Source: CAIOYC01 sp965277345 | Lineage (GTDB): Bacteria; Pseudomonadota; Alphaproteobacteria; Caulobacterales; Caulobacteraceae | NCBI GenBank assembly: GCA_965277345.1 | Contig: CBDICI010000004.1 | Coordinates: 372,001 to 436,000, forward strand | DNA: 64,000 nt | Direction of reading: 5' to 3' | In this document: one piece after another, positions 27,564 through 36,758 of the stretch | Layout: every line of letters begins with the position of its first letter | Numbering within the stretch: position 1 is the first letter of the stretch | Made by a program: the position numbers and the translations under genes | Notes under the pieces: generated by a model | The model's input: the letters and a program-made list of their open reading frames with translations, nothing else | Told to the model about the DNA's origin: nothing | Database searches by the model: none

Positions 27564-28945
27564 CCGACCTCCGCCTCGATCCGGGGCTTCAGGTGGCGGC
27601 CGAACAGGAGGGCGAACAGGCCCATCAGCACCGCCCCCGCCGCCACCAGCCCGGCGTGCATGAACCAGAACGGCGCGGCCGGCATCTTGTCGAGCAGGCC
27701 GCCCAGATAGCCTACCGCGTAGTTGGCCAGGCTGAGATGCAGGTAATAGACCCCGATCATCACCCCCGCCACGGCGCGGGGCGAGGCGCGGGAGAACAGG
27801 GCCAGCCCTACCGGGAACACGTTGGCGAAGCCGATGTCGTTGACGATGTGGAAGCCGAGCCCCCAGGCCAGCGACACCTTGTGCCCGGTCATCGCCTCAT
27901 TGGCGCTGCCGAGGGCCAGCAGCAGCGGCGCGCCGGCCGAGATCAGGGCGCCGATGGTCAGCTTCCAGATCTCGTCGGGCTCCTTGCGCCAGCGCGCCCA
28001 CAGCCGCCAGAAGGCCAGCGAGGCCAGGATCATGGCGGTGGAGATGACCGCGTCGAAGGAGACCAGCCAGCTCACCGGCAGGCTCTGCCCGCCGAAGCGC
28101 AGGTCGTAGTGGGCGTCGCCCCACACCAGGTAGGAGTTGAAGATCTGCTGGTTGCCGAGCGCCGAGAGCGCCAGCAGCGGCAGCATGGCCGCCAGCACGG
28201 CGACGGTCACCCACTCGCGCCAGGTCAGCGCCGCGGCCTTGGGACCCGCCGCCCGCCGCAGCTTGCGCGCATCCGGCGGCAGGAAGCGTCGACCGGCGAG
28301 GTAGACGGCCAACCCCAGCAGCATGGCTACCCCGGCGGCGCCGAAGCCCCAGTGCCAGGCCACCTTTTGACCCAGCCCGCCGCATATGAACGGGCCGGCG
28401 ATGACCGCCACGTTGATCGACAGCAGGAAGATCTGGAAGGCGTCCGCCCGCCGCAGGTCGTTGACCTCATAGAGCTCGCCCACCTGGCTGGCGATATTGC
28501 CCTTGAAGCAGCCGACACCCACCAGGATGCAGCCGAGCGCCAGCAGGAAGGATTGCTCGAAAGCCATCAGGAAGTGGCCGAACGCCATCAGCAGGGCGCC
28601 GATGGTCACCGTCCAGGTGCGGCCCAGCACCCAGTCGGCCAGGAAGCCGCCGAAGATCGGCGTCAGATAGACCCCGCTGGCATAGAGGCCGAACACCGCC
28701 GAAGCCAGCGCCAGGGGCGTCATCGAATGCCCGGGGTCGATCAGGCCGCGGAACTCGGCGAAGGCCGCCACGTGCTCCACATGGCCGGGCAGGAACAGCT
28801 GCTGGGTCATGTAGAGCACCAGCAGCGACTGCATCCCGTAATAGGCGAAGCGCTCCCACCCCTCGGCGAAACAGAGGAAGCCGAGCCCCCAGGGGTGGCC
28901 GAGGAACCCGCCCCGGCGCTCTACGCCCACCACCGCATCGACCAT
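27560..28945 (-). CDS. POT/PTR2-family proton-coupled peptide transporter
   Basis: A 461-residue major-facilitator protein with about 12-14 helices. The N-terminal ExxER motif is EGWERFAYYG, needed for proton coupling in this family, and FGGFLADWVLGR is the following MFS loop. It imports di- and tripeptides using the proton gradient. The last four bases of this gene and of the M24 peptidase overlap tail to tail. It is preceded on the same strand by the SLC13 gene (43 bp gap). Confidence 0.9.
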   Translation of the reverse strand: MVDAVVGVERRGGFLGHPWGLGFLCFAEGWERFAYYGMQSLLVLYMTQQLFLPGHVEHVAAFAEFRGLIDPGHSMTPLALASAVFGLYASGVYLTPIFGGFLADWVLGRTWTVTIGALLMAFGHFLMAFEQSFLLALGCILVGVGCFKGNIASQVGELYEVNDLRRADAFQIFLLSINVAVIAGPFICGGLGQKVAWHWGFGAAGVAMLLGLAVYLAGRRFLPPDARKLRRAAGPKAAALTWREWVTVAVLAAMLPLLALSALGNQQIFNSYLVWGDAHYDLRFGGQSLPVSWLVSFDAVISTAMILASLAFWRLWARWRKEPDEIWKLTIGALISAGAPLLLALGSANEAMTGHKVSLAWGLGFHIVNDIGFANVFPVGLALFSRASPRAVAGVMIGVYYLHLSLANYAVGYLGGLLDKMPAAPFWFMHAGLVAAGAVLMGLFALLFGRHLKPRIEAEVG

Positions 28946-28988
28946 GCCATCACTCTCGAACCAGGAGGGTGCAGCCTAGACGGGTTGG

Positions 28989-30767
28989 CTAGAGCTTCCA
29001 AACGAAGGCGATCAAGGGGGTGCCGATCAGGATCACCACGAAGGACAGGGGCAGGCCGAGCCGGGCGTAGTCGCCGAACTTGTAGCCGCCGGGCCCCCGC
29101 ACGAGCGTATTGCACTGGTGGCCGATGGGCGTGACGAAATCGCACCCCGCGCCGGTGGCCACCGCCATCAGGAAGGCGTCGGCGTGCAGGCCGAGCCCCC
29201 GCGCCAGCGCCACCGCCACCGGTCCCAGCACCAGCACCGTCGGCGCGTTGTGCAGGAAGGGCGAGCAGGCCATGGCGGTCACCACCAGAGCGCCCAGCGC
29301 CACCAGCGGCGGCACGCCGTGCAGCACGCTGGCGAGGCCGTGAGCGATCAGGTCGGTGCCGCCGGTGGAATGCACCGCGTCCGACAGCGGCGTCAGCGCC
29401 CCGATCAGGATCAGCACCTCCCCCTCCAGCGAGGCGTAGGCCTCGCGCATGGAAAGGGCGCCCGACACCACCATCAGCACGGCCGCGGCGAAGAAGGCGA
29501 TGGCCACCGGCATCAGCTTCACCGCCACCAGCACCATGGCGATGGCCAGGACGACGATGGGCAGATAGCGCCGCCGCACCCCGCCCAGCAGCACCTCGCG
29601 CTCCGCCAGGGGCAGGACGCCCAGCGACACCATGGCTGTGGGCAGGGTCCTTTCCCCTGCCTGCAGCACCAGCACGTCGCCGGCGCGCAGGGTGATGTCG
29701 CGCAGCCGCTCGGTGATGCGCGAGCCGCCACGGCTCACCGCCAGCAGGTTCACCCCGAACCGCTCCTGCAGGTCGATGCGCTTGGCCGAGGCGCCGACCA
29801 GCACCGAGCCCGGCTGCACCACCGCCTCCACCGCGCGCACCTCCTCGCTCGGCTCGTCCTTGGCGACAGTGCGCCGGTCGCTGGCGGCGATCAGCGGCGC
29901 CGCGCTCAGCACCGCGTCGAGCGCCTCGGGCTCGCCCTCCATCACCAGCACGTCGCCGGACTGCAACCGGGTATCCGGCAGCAGGGTGCGGCGGGTATCA
30001 TTCCCGCGCAGCAGCGCCACCAGCTTGACCTGCTGGGCCGGCAGCTTCAGGTCGGCGATGGTGGCGCCCTCCGGCAACCTGTCCTTCACCGTCACTTCGG
30101 TGGAGAAGGGCGCGGTCCGCACCGCCTCGCCCATGCCGGCCTGGCCCTGGCGCGCGCGCGGCAGCACCCGCCAGGCGAAACTCACGAACACCAGGCCGAT
30201 GGCGGTCAGCACCAGGCCCACCGGGGCGAAGTCGAACATCTGGAACGGCTTGCCGAGGGTCTCCTCGCGCACCTGGCTGACGATGATGTTGGTGGAGGTG
30301 CCGACCAGGGTGACCAGCCCGCCGAGCAGCGAGACGAACGACATGGGCATCAGCAGGCTGGACGGCGAGGTGCGGGTCTGGCGCGCCACCCTGAGCGCCA
30401 CCGGCATCAGGATCGCCAGCGCGCCGACATTCTTGGTCGGCATCGACAGCAGCGCCGTCGCCCCCGCCAGCACCGGCACCTGGCTCGCCGCGGTCTTCAG
30501 CCTCGGCAGGATGGGCTTGAGGATGCGCTCCGCCAGCCCCGAGCGCGCCACCGCGGCGGAGATCACCAGCGAGCAGGCGATGATGATCACCACGTCGGAG
30601 GTGAAGCCGCTGAAGGCGTTCTTGGCCGGCACGATGCCGATCACCACCCCCACCACGAGCGCGCAGACCGCAATCACGTCATAGCGAAAGCGACCCCAGG
30701 CGAACATGACCACGGCGCCGCCCAGCACGGCGAAGGCTTCCAACTGCTGAAGCTGATGGTGAGTCAA
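28989..30767 (-). CDS. SLC13-type anion permease with two TrkA-C domains
   Basis: A 592-residue transporter. Two blocks of membrane helices (about residues 1-190 and 390-592) flank a soluble centre with two TrkA-C/RCK-C modules (around residues 205-290 and 300-375, the latter with VLVGASAKRIDLQERFGVNLLAVSRGG). The substrate-site SNT-type motif is seen as LVGTSTNIIVS in the first half. This architecture is common for putative sulfate or dicarboxylate carriers of the DASS family. The actual substrate is not readable. It is probably co-transcribed with the TonB receptor upstream (74 bp gap). Confidence 0.85.
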   Translation of the reverse strand: MTHHQLQQLEAFAVLGGAVVMFAWGRFRYDVIAVCALVVGVVIGIVPAKNAFSGFTSDVVIIIACSLVISAAVARSGLAERILKPILPRLKTAASQVPVLAGATALLSMPTKNVGALAILMPVALRVARQTRTSPSSLLMPMSFVSLLGGLVTLVGTSTNIIVSQVREETLGKPFQMFDFAPVGLVLTAIGLVFVSFAWRVLPRARQGQAGMGEAVRTAPFSTEVTVKDRLPEGATIADLKLPAQQVKLVALLRGNDTRRTLLPDTRLQSGDVLVMEGEPEALDAVLSAAPLIAASDRRTVAKDEPSEEVRAVEAVVQPGSVLVGASAKRIDLQERFGVNLLAVSRGGSRITERLRDITLRAGDVLVLQAGERTLPTAMVSLGVLPLAEREVLLGGVRRRYLPIVVLAIAMVLVAVKLMPVAIAFFAAAVLMVVSGALSMREAYASLEGEVLILIGALTPLSDAVHSTGGTDLIAHGLASVLHGVPPLVALGALVVTAMACSPFLHNAPTVLVLGPVAVALARGLGLHADAFLMAVATGAGCDFVTPIGHQCNTLVRGPGGYKFGDYARLGLPLSFVVILIGTPLIAFVWKL

Positions 30768-30841
30768 GCGCCGCTCCCCGACGCGGAAGCCGCGCCCTGG
30801 GGGCCATAACGCAATGTCGGGCGCCGCGCACCCGGCAAGTC

Positions 30842-32845
30842 CTACAAGGCGACGCGCAAGCCCACGCGGGCAATCCGGGGCGCGTCGTAGCTGTAGATCA
30901 GGTCGGCGGTCTCGGCGGTCTGCACCTGGGTGTCGAACAGGTTGTCGATGGCCAGATAGGCGCCCAGCCCTGGACGGATCCGCCAGTCGGCGCGCAGGTC
31001 CGCGGTGACGGCGGCGCGCAGGCGCAGGGTGTTGAGGTCGTCGTCGTAGCGGACGCTCTCATACCGGGCGTCGAGCTGCAGATCGAGCGAGGGAGCCACG
31101 GTCCAGCGCACCCCCGTCGTGGCGGTGAGGCGCGGCGTCAGCGCCGGGCGCTTGCCGTTCAACTGCGGCGCCTCGGTCCCGCCCTCTACCCGGGAGGAAG
31201 TCCAGGCCAGGGAGCCGGTGAGGCTGATCCCCGACCACAGCTTCTGGTCCGCCTCCGCCTCCAGCCCCGTGGCGTCGATGGCCCCGGCGTTCTGGCGCTG
31301 GCGCAGCACCCCGCCCGCCGGCACGAACCCGGCGATGGGATAGACCCCCGGCCCGCTGCCGATGGTGACGTTGGTGATGGCGTCCTTCAGCGCATTGTAG
31401 AACAGCGTCGCCGACGTCTTCAGCCCCTGCCCGCGGTAGTCGATCCCCGTTTCGGCCCCATAGAGTTTCTCCGGGTTCAGGTCCGGGTTGCTTTCGGTGA
31501 TGTTGTTGCCGACGCGGAAGGGACGGTGCAGCTCATTCAGCGTGGCGGGCCGAAAGCCTGCATAGGCGGCGCTGCGCCAGGCGAACCCGGCGCCGAGATC
31601 GTGCCGAGCCCCGATCCGCGCCGTGGGCAGAACCCCGCTCTTGTCCGCCGGTTGGTTGTCCAGCGAAACCACACCGGTGAGCAGGGCGGCCTCCACTCGT
31701 TCGCCTGCGAACTCGGCCCATTCGTCGGCGCGCAGGCCGCCGGTGAGGAGCCAGCCGCCCTGCACGGTGGAGCCCTCCACATAGAGGCCGGCGACCAGCG
31801 TCTGGCCGCCGGCCTTGCGGCTCTTGGTGAAGGCGCCGCCGACGTAGGTGGCGCGCTCGCGGCTCTCGCCGACCGCGCCGCGCACATCGGTCCCGACCTC
31901 CAGGCTGGTGTCGCCATTCACCAACTTGCGCACCGCCGCGTTCACCCCCCACCCGATGGCGGGGGTGGCGTACTGAATGTTAGCGGGTGTTGAGGTGTTG
32001 CGCTGGTTGGAATTGGCGCCGGTGGCGTTGTAGAGGTCGGAGGCCGAGACCCAGCCTTGCAGCCGCCAGCCGACCTCCGACGGCGTGGGCTGCGCCGCCG
32101 CGGTGACGGAAGCCTGTACGCCCTTGGCGCGGGAACTGGAGTTCACATAACCCGCGCCCCGGTTTTCGTCATAGGCGGCGACGCGCTCGGCGACAGCCAC
32201 TTTGCCCACAGTTTCTTCCGTCCGGATCGCGCCGTTGTAGTCGTCCAGGCTGAGGGGACGGTCCGCCGCGCCGCGCCCCTGCCGCACGGGGATCCAGCCG
32301 TCGGAATGCTGGGCGCCGAGGTTCGCCAGCACCCTGACCCCCGCCGCCTCGCCGCCGACCACGGCCAGCCCCTGCCGATAGCCGAGCGAGCCGGCGGAGA
32401 CCTCGCCCTCCGCCCCGTCCAGGTCGCCCCGTCCGATCAGGCTGACCACGCCGGTGAGCGCCCCGGCGCCATAGGGCCCGGCGCCGGCGCCGCGGACGAT
32501 CTTCACCCCGCCGAGGGTCTGCGGCGGCAGGGCGGTCCAGATCACCCAGCCGCCGAACGGGTCGTTCTGCGGTACGCCGTCCAGCGTCACGAGCGCACGG
32601 CTCGCGCCCGAGCCGGCGATGGCGCGAAGGCTCACCCCCTGCGTGGTCGGATTGGCCCCAAGGGTCGCGGTGCGGCGGTAGAGCGAGAACCCGGCCACCG
32701 ACTTCAGCGCCGCATCCAGTTCGGTGGCGTCCTTCAGCTGGGTCGCATCGACGCGGATAATCGAATAGGCCGCCTCTCCCGAGGCGTCGGGCAGGCGGGG
32801 CGCGGTGACCACCACGTCGGCGGGCGGAGGAACGGCGGCGATCAA
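30842..32845 (-). CDS. TonB-dependent receptor (BtuB-like), apparently lacking a signal peptide
   Basis: About 667 residues covering a full plug (LVTLDGVPQNDPFGGWV, GAGPYGAGALTGVVSL) and barrel ending PRIARVGLRVAL. A TonB-box-like ADVVVTAPRLP comes only 9-10 residues after the first possible start, a TTG at 32843-32845. Reading further upstream in frame gives no ATG or GTG and no hydrophobic segment before a stop at 32906-32908. The gene therefore has no visible Sec signal: it is 5'-truncated, frameshifted, or mis-sequenced. An ATG in another frame at 32852-32854 (minus strand) runs into a stop after three codons. No cobalamin riboswitch is visible upstream. Confidence 0.75.
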   Translation of the reverse strand: MIAAVPPPADVVVTAPRLPDASGEAAYSIIRVDATQLKDATELDAALKSVAGFSLYRRTATLGANPTTQGVSLRAIAGSGASRALVTLDGVPQNDPFGGWVIWTALPPQTLGGVKIVRGAGAGPYGAGALTGVVSLIGRGDLDGAEGEVSAGSLGYRQGLAVVGGEAAGVRVLANLGAQHSDGWIPVRQGRGAADRPLSLDDYNGAIRTEETVGKVAVAERVAAYDENRGAGYVNSSSRAKGVQASVTAAAQPTPSEVGWRLQGWVSASDLYNATGANSNQRNTSTPANIQYATPAIGWGVNAAVRKLVNGDTSLEVGTDVRGAVGESRERATYVGGAFTKSRKAGGQTLVAGLYVEGSTVQGGWLLTGGLRADEWAEFAGERVEAALLTGVVSLDNQPADKSGVLPTARIGARHDLGAGFAWRSAAYAGFRPATLNELHRPFRVGNNITESNPDLNPEKLYGAETGIDYRGQGLKTSATLFYNALKDAITNVTIGSGPGVYPIAGFVPAGGVLRQRQNAGAIDATGLEAEADQKLWSGISLTGSLAWTSSRVEGGTEAPQLNGKRPALTPRLTATTGVRWTVAPSLDLQLDARYESVRYDDDLNTLRLRAAVTADLRADWRIRPGLGAYLAIDNLFDTQVQTAETADLIYSYDAPRIARVGLRVAL

Positions 32846-32934
32846 GGGCGCATCCGGCGAGATTTGTAAGACCGGTATCCGCTGCGTCGCGTCCGCCGTC
32901 GAGTGTCAGGGCGCCACAGTGACCCGCCCGCGTC

Positions 32935-33576
32935 CTATCCCTTGCCGCCGGCGAGTTTTTCAATCTGCCTCTGCATGGCTTCGAGCTGGCTTTTCAGGTC
33001 GGCGATCTGGTCGCCGCCGACCGGAGGCTCGCCGCCGGCGGGGGGCGGCGGCGGCGCGGACGCGGCCTGGGCGCTTGGGACGAAGGGCGGTGTGAACATC
33101 TTCATCGCCCGATCGAACAGAGCCATGTTCTGGCGCACCTGCTCCTCGAACAGGCCAAAGCCCGGCGTTTGCCCGAAGGCGCCGGCCATCTGCTCGCGCA
33201 TCCGCTCCTGCTGCTTGGTGAAGGCGTCGAGCGACATCTCCAGATAGCTCGGCACGAAGGACTGCATCTGGTTGCCGTAGAAGCCGATGAGCTGGCGCAG
33301 GAACTGGATCGGCAACAGGTTCTGGGCGCCCGAGGCGTTCTCCTCCTCGAAGATGATCTGGGTCAGGACCTGGCGGGTGATGTCCTCGTTGGTCTTGGCG
33401 TCATAGACCACGAAGTCGGTCCCCTCCTTCACCATCTCCGCCAGGTTCTCCAGCGTGACGTAGGAGGACGAGCCGGTGTTGTAGAGCCGCCGGTTGGCGT
33501 ACTTTTTGATGACGATCTTTTCGCCTTCGCCCCTGCCGGCCTTGCGCCCCGTGCGGGCTGCACCCTCATCGCTCAC
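32935..33576 (-). CDS. phaR: PhaR, polyhydroxyalkanoate synthesis regulator
   Basis: A 213-residue repressor that binds DNA and also PHB granules, so polymer accumulation releases it from phasin and pha promoters. The N-terminal PHB_acc_N domain has IVIKKYANRRLYNTGSSSYVTL (about residues 21-42), followed by the PHB_acc domain with FYGNQMQSFVPSYLEMS. The C-terminal third is Met/Gln-rich, then Pro-rich, ending in a short coiled coil. It is divergent from phaA; the 184-bp gap contains TGC palindromes expected for its own operator. Confidence 0.94.
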   Translation of the reverse strand: MSDEGAARTGRKAGRGEGEKIVIKKYANRRLYNTGSSSYVTLENLAEMVKEGTDFVVYDAKTNEDITRQVLTQIIFEEENASGAQNLLPIQFLRQLIGFYGNQMQSFVPSYLEMSLDAFTKQQERMREQMAGAFGQTPGFGLFEEQVRQNMALFDRAMKMFTPPFVPSAQAASAPPPPPAGGEPPVGGDQIADLKSQLEAMQRQIEKLAGGKG

Positions 33577-33593
33577 TCTACGCCTCCACCCGC

Positions 33594-33646
33594 TTTGCTG
33601 CAGTTATGCTGCACGTTTTGCTGCGCAGCATTTTGCATCGCAAAAT
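33594..33646. promoter_or_regulatory. Probable PhaR operator
   Basis: A cluster of TGC/GCA motifs lies between phaR and phaA. It includes a perfect 12-bp palindrome TGCTGCGCAGCA at 33619-33630, then ATTTTGC-ATC-GCAAAAT at 33630-33646, preceded by TGCTGCAG and TGCTGCAC at 33596-33614. PhaR proteins of alphaproteobacteria are known to bind TGC-rich CTGC/GCAG sequences, and the position between the divergent genes is what autoregulation needs. Confidence 0.7.
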
Positions 33647-33760
33647 CGGCGTTCCGCAAGTCCCCGGCCAATTTTTCCCACACACCAGCGTGGCGGCGGC
33701 GACCGGTCTGTGCTTGTGTCGCGGGCAGATCGTCTCGCCATCGCACAAGGAGGCCTCACC

Positions 33761-34936
33761 ATGGTCGATATTGTCATCGCCTCGGCGGCGCGCACGCCGG
33801 TCGGCGCGTTCAACGGCGCGCTGTCGAGCCTGCCCGCGCATGAACTCGGCGCCGTCGCCATCCGCGCCGCGCTGGACCGGGCCGGCGTCGATCCGGCCGA
33901 TGTGGACGAGGTGGTGATGGGCCAGGTGCTGCAGGCCGGGGCGGGACAGGGTCCCGCCCGCCAGGCCTCGATCAAGGCCGGCATCCCCGTGGAGGCGCCG
34001 GCCTGGTCGCTGAACCAGCTGTGCGGCTCGGGCCTGCGCGCGGTGGCGCTGGGCTTCCAGCAGATCAGGGAGGGTTCGGCGGACATCGTCGTGGCCGGCG
34101 GCCAGGAGAGCATGAGCCAGGCGCCGCACGCCCAGAACCTGCGCGCCGGGCAGAAGATGGGCGACCTCGCCCTGGTCGACACCATGGTCAAGGACGGCCT
34201 GTGGGACGCCTTCCACGGCTATCACATGGGCCAGACGGCGGAGAACATCGCCGCCCGCTGGCAGATCACTCGCGGCGACCAGGACGCCTTCGCCGTCGCC
34301 AGCCAGAACAAGGCCGAGGCGGCGCAGAAAGGCGGCCGGTTCAGGAACGAGATCGCGCCAGTGACGCTCAAGGGCCGCAAGGGCGACACGGTGGTTTCGA
34401 GCGACGAATACATCCGTCACGGGGCCACCCTGGACAGCGTCTCGGGACTGAAGCCCGCCTTCACCAAGGACGGGTCGGTGACAGCCGCCAACGCCTCCGG
34501 CCTCAACGACGGCGCCGCGGCGCTGGTGCTGATGAGCGCGGACGAGGCGGCGAAGCGGGGGATCAAACCCCTTGGCCGGATCGTCTCCTGGGCCCATGCG
34601 GGCGTGGACCCGGAGATCATGGGCACAGGTCCCATCCCCGCCTCGCGCAAGGCGCTGGAGAAGGCCGGCTGGACGGTTGCCGACCTCGATCTGATCGAAT
34701 CCAACGAGGCCTTCGCCGCACAGTCGCTTTGCGTGGTGAAGGAACTCGGCCTCGACCCGGCCAAGGTGAACGTGAACGGCGGCGCCATCGCCATCGGCCA
34801 CCCCATCGGCGCCTCGGGCGCGCGCATCCTCACCACCCTGCTGCACGAGATGCAGCGTTCCGGCGCCAGGAAGGGACTCGCCACCCTCTGCGTCGGCGGC
34901 GGCATGGGCGTGGCGATGTGCGTGGAGGCCATGTGA
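33761..34936 (+). CDS. phaA: PhaA, acetyl-CoA acetyltransferase (beta-ketothiolase)
   Basis: A 391-residue thiolase II condensing two acetyl-CoA into acetoacetyl-CoA, the first step of polyhydroxybutyrate synthesis. The acyl-accepting Cys is C88 in LNQLCGSGL, His is in GHPIGASGAR and the second Cys is in LCVGGGMG near the end. AAGGAGG seven bases upstream of ATG 33761 fixes the start; the open frame extends upstream to 33494 but runs through the operator. The stop overlaps a GTG start of a hydrolase gene. Confidence 0.95.
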   Translation: MVDIVIASAARTPVGAFNGALSSLPAHELGAVAIRAALDRAGVDPADVDEVVMGQVLQAGAGQGPARQASIKAGIPVEAPAWSLNQLCGSGLRAVALGFQQIREGSADIVVAGGQESMSQAPHAQNLRAGQKMGDLALVDTMVKDGLWDAFHGYHMGQTAENIAARWQITRGDQDAFAVASQNKAEAAQKGGRFRNEIAPVTLKGRKGDTVVSSDEYIRHGATLDSVSGLKPAFTKDGSVTAANASGLNDGAAALVLMSADEAAKRGIKPLGRIVSWAHAGVDPEIMGTGPIPASRKALEKAGWTVADLDLIESNEAFAAQSLCVVKELGLDPAKVNVNGGAIAIGHPIGASGARILTTLLHEMQRSGARKGLATLCVGGGMGVAMCVEAM

Positions 34937-35835
34937 GGCCGCTTCGCGCCATTCTGGGCGGTTTGGCGGCGGCCGTCGGCCTGGGCCTCGCCCATGGCGC
35001 GGCGGCGGTTCCACTCACCGTCCTGTCGGTGCAGCCTTCGGCCCTCGATCCGGCGGTGAGGCAGTTCGACGATCCGAGCGTCGTGGTCCTCCCCGACGGC
35101 GCCAAGCCGACGACGCCGGTGGTGCTGTTCCTGACCGGCACCGGCGGCAAGCCGAGCTACAGTCTGGACTTCCAGAAGGTGGTCGCAGGCCAGGGCTACC
35201 GCGTCATCGCCCTCACCTATGACGACGAGCCCGCCGTGTCGCAGGTGTGTCCGCGCGACCCCGATCCCGCCTGCTCCAGCGATTTTCGAGAGATGCGCAC
35301 CTGGGGCGACGGCCCGTCGAAGGCGGTGAGCAATCCCGTCGCCGAATCCATCGATGCACGACTGACCACCCTGCTGAACGCCCTGAACCGACGCCGTCCT
35401 GGCGACGGCTGGAGCGCGTTTGTGAAGGACGGCCATCCCGACTGGTCGCGGTTCGTGGTCTCGGGTCTGTCGCAGGGGGCGGGCATGGCGGCCTATATCG
35501 CCAAGAAACACGAAGTGGCGCGGGTGGTGCTGTTCTCCAGCCCGTGGGACTGGACGGGCCCGCAGCGGTCGCCCGCGCCGTGGCTTGGCACGCCCACAGC
35601 CACGCCCATGGAGCGATGGTACGCCGAATACCACGCGCGGGAGAACACCGCCCCGGCCATCCAGCGCGCCTATGCGGTCCTGGGCATTCCCCCGGACCAT
35701 ATCCGCGTCTTCAACCGCGACCTGCCGGACCGGTTTCCGCAAGCCTCGCGCAGCCCCAACCCTTTCCACGGCATGACCATTCGCGACACCGGTTATGCCG
35801 ACGACTGGCGCGCCATGTTCGGCAAGCCGGACTGA
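34933..35835 (+). CDS. Secreted alpha/beta-hydrolase-like protein between phaA and phaB
   Basis: A 300-residue protein beginning with GTG at 34933 inside the phaA stop (GTGA). The N-terminus MRPLRAILGGLAAAVGLGLAHGAAA is not longer than a normal signal peptide, so export is expected. The core looks like an alpha/beta hydrolase: VVLFLTGTGG (oxyanion-type loop), nucleophile elbow GLSQG near residue 179, and FHGM near the end with a candidate catalytic His. Two Cys (VCPRDPDPAC) may form a disulfide. It resembles bacterial secreted esterases of unknown substrate. A depolymerase-like role is tempting because of the location but unproven. Confidence 0.78.
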   Translation: MRPLRAILGGLAAAVGLGLAHGAAAVPLTVLSVQPSALDPAVRQFDDPSVVVLPDGAKPTTPVVLFLTGTGGKPSYSLDFQKVVAGQGYRVIALTYDDEPAVSQVCPRDPDPACSSDFREMRTWGDGPSKAVSNPVAESIDARLTTLLNALNRRRPGDGWSAFVKDGHPDWSRFVVSGLSQGAGMAAYIAKKHEVARVVLFSSPWDWTGPQRSPAPWLGTPTATPMERWYAEYHARENTAPAIQRAYAVLGIPPDHIRVFNRDLPDRFPQASRSPNPFHGMTIRDTGYADDWRAMFGKPD

Positions 35836-35882
35836 CCAGAATCGATAACCGGCCAATGTCCGGACCATAGAGGGAGAAACAT

Positions 35883-36608
35883 ATGGCGCGGGTAGCACTG
35901 GTGACGGGCGGGGTGCGGGGCATCGGCCTGGCCATCGTCGAGCGGCTGAAGGCGGACGGCTTCAAGGTCGCCGCGGGCTATGCCGGCAACGAGGGGGCGG
36001 CGAAGAAGACGGCGGAGGCCCACGGCGTCATGATCGTCAAGGGCAATGTGGGCGACTTCGACGACACCGCCCGGGCCATCAAGGAGGTGGAGGCCGAACT
36101 CGGCCCCATCGACGTGCTGGTCAACAATGCCGGCATCACCCGCGACGCCATGCTGCACAAGATGAGCAAGGACCAGTGGAGCGAGGTGATCTTCGTCAAC
36201 CTGGCCTCGATCTTCAACACCAGCCGCAATGTGATCGAGGGGATGCGCGAGCGCGGCTATGGCCGGATCATCAACATCTCCTCCATCAACGGCCAGAAGG
36301 GCCAGATGGGGCAGACCAACTATTCCGCCGCCAAGGCCGGCGCCATCGGCTTCACCAAGGCTTTGGCGCAGGAGGTGGCCAACAAGGGCATCACCGTGAA
36401 CTGCGTGGCGCCCGGCTATATCGACACCGACATGATGGCGGCGGTGCCCCCGAACGTGCTGGAAAGGATCGTCGCCACCATCCCGGTGGGCCGCCTCGGC
36501 CAGGCGCACGAGATCGCCGCCTGCGTCGCTTTCCTGGCGCGGGAGGACGCCTCCTTCATCACCGGCTCCACCGTCACCGTGAACGGCGGCCAATACATCC
36601 TGGGCTAG
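35883..36608 (+). CDS. phaB: PhaB, acetoacetyl-CoA reductase
   Basis: A 241-residue NADPH-dependent SDR making (R)-3-hydroxybutyryl-CoA for polyhydroxybutyrate. It has TGGVRGIG at the nucleotide site, NNAGITRD, and the catalytic SxxxYxxxK as Ser in ISSINGQKGQ with YSAAKAG. The MGQTNYSAAKAG and HKMSKDQWSEV segments are typical of PhaB rather than FabG. AGGGAG lies eight bases before the ATG. It is third in the phaA-hydrolase-phaB cluster. The polymerase phaC is not in the window. Confidence 0.93.
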   Translation: MARVALVTGGVRGIGLAIVERLKADGFKVAAGYAGNEGAAKKTAEAHGVMIVKGNVGDFDDTARAIKEVEAELGPIDVLVNNAGITRDAMLHKMSKDQWSEVIFVNLASIFNTSRNVIEGMRERGYGRIINISSINGQKGQMGQTNYSAAKAGAIGFTKALAQEVANKGITVNCVAPGYIDTDMMAAVPPNVLERIVATIPVGRLGQAHEIAACVAFLAREDASFITGSTVTVNGGQYILG

Positions 36609-36758
36609 ACCCAAAGTGTAGGCCCTGATTCACGGTTCACATTGGACCGACCAGGGTCCGGCGCCTGGCGTTACCGGGCGGCCACACCCGCGCCGCCGCC
36701 CGGATGAGTCCGCCATTTAGTCCCAAATCCGCCCCGATCCGGCGGCATCCGTTCGGAC

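Noticed and set aside
32846..32934. Cobalamin riboswitch before the third TonB receptor
   Set aside because: Only about 90 bp separate the receptor from phaR, and no B12-box-like conserved core was found.
32169..32963. A 264-codon minus-strand frame starting at 32963, upstream of the TonB receptor, that might supply the missing signal peptide
   Set aside because: Its N-terminus is charged and Arg-rich with no hydrophobic core, and it runs out of frame through the receptor.
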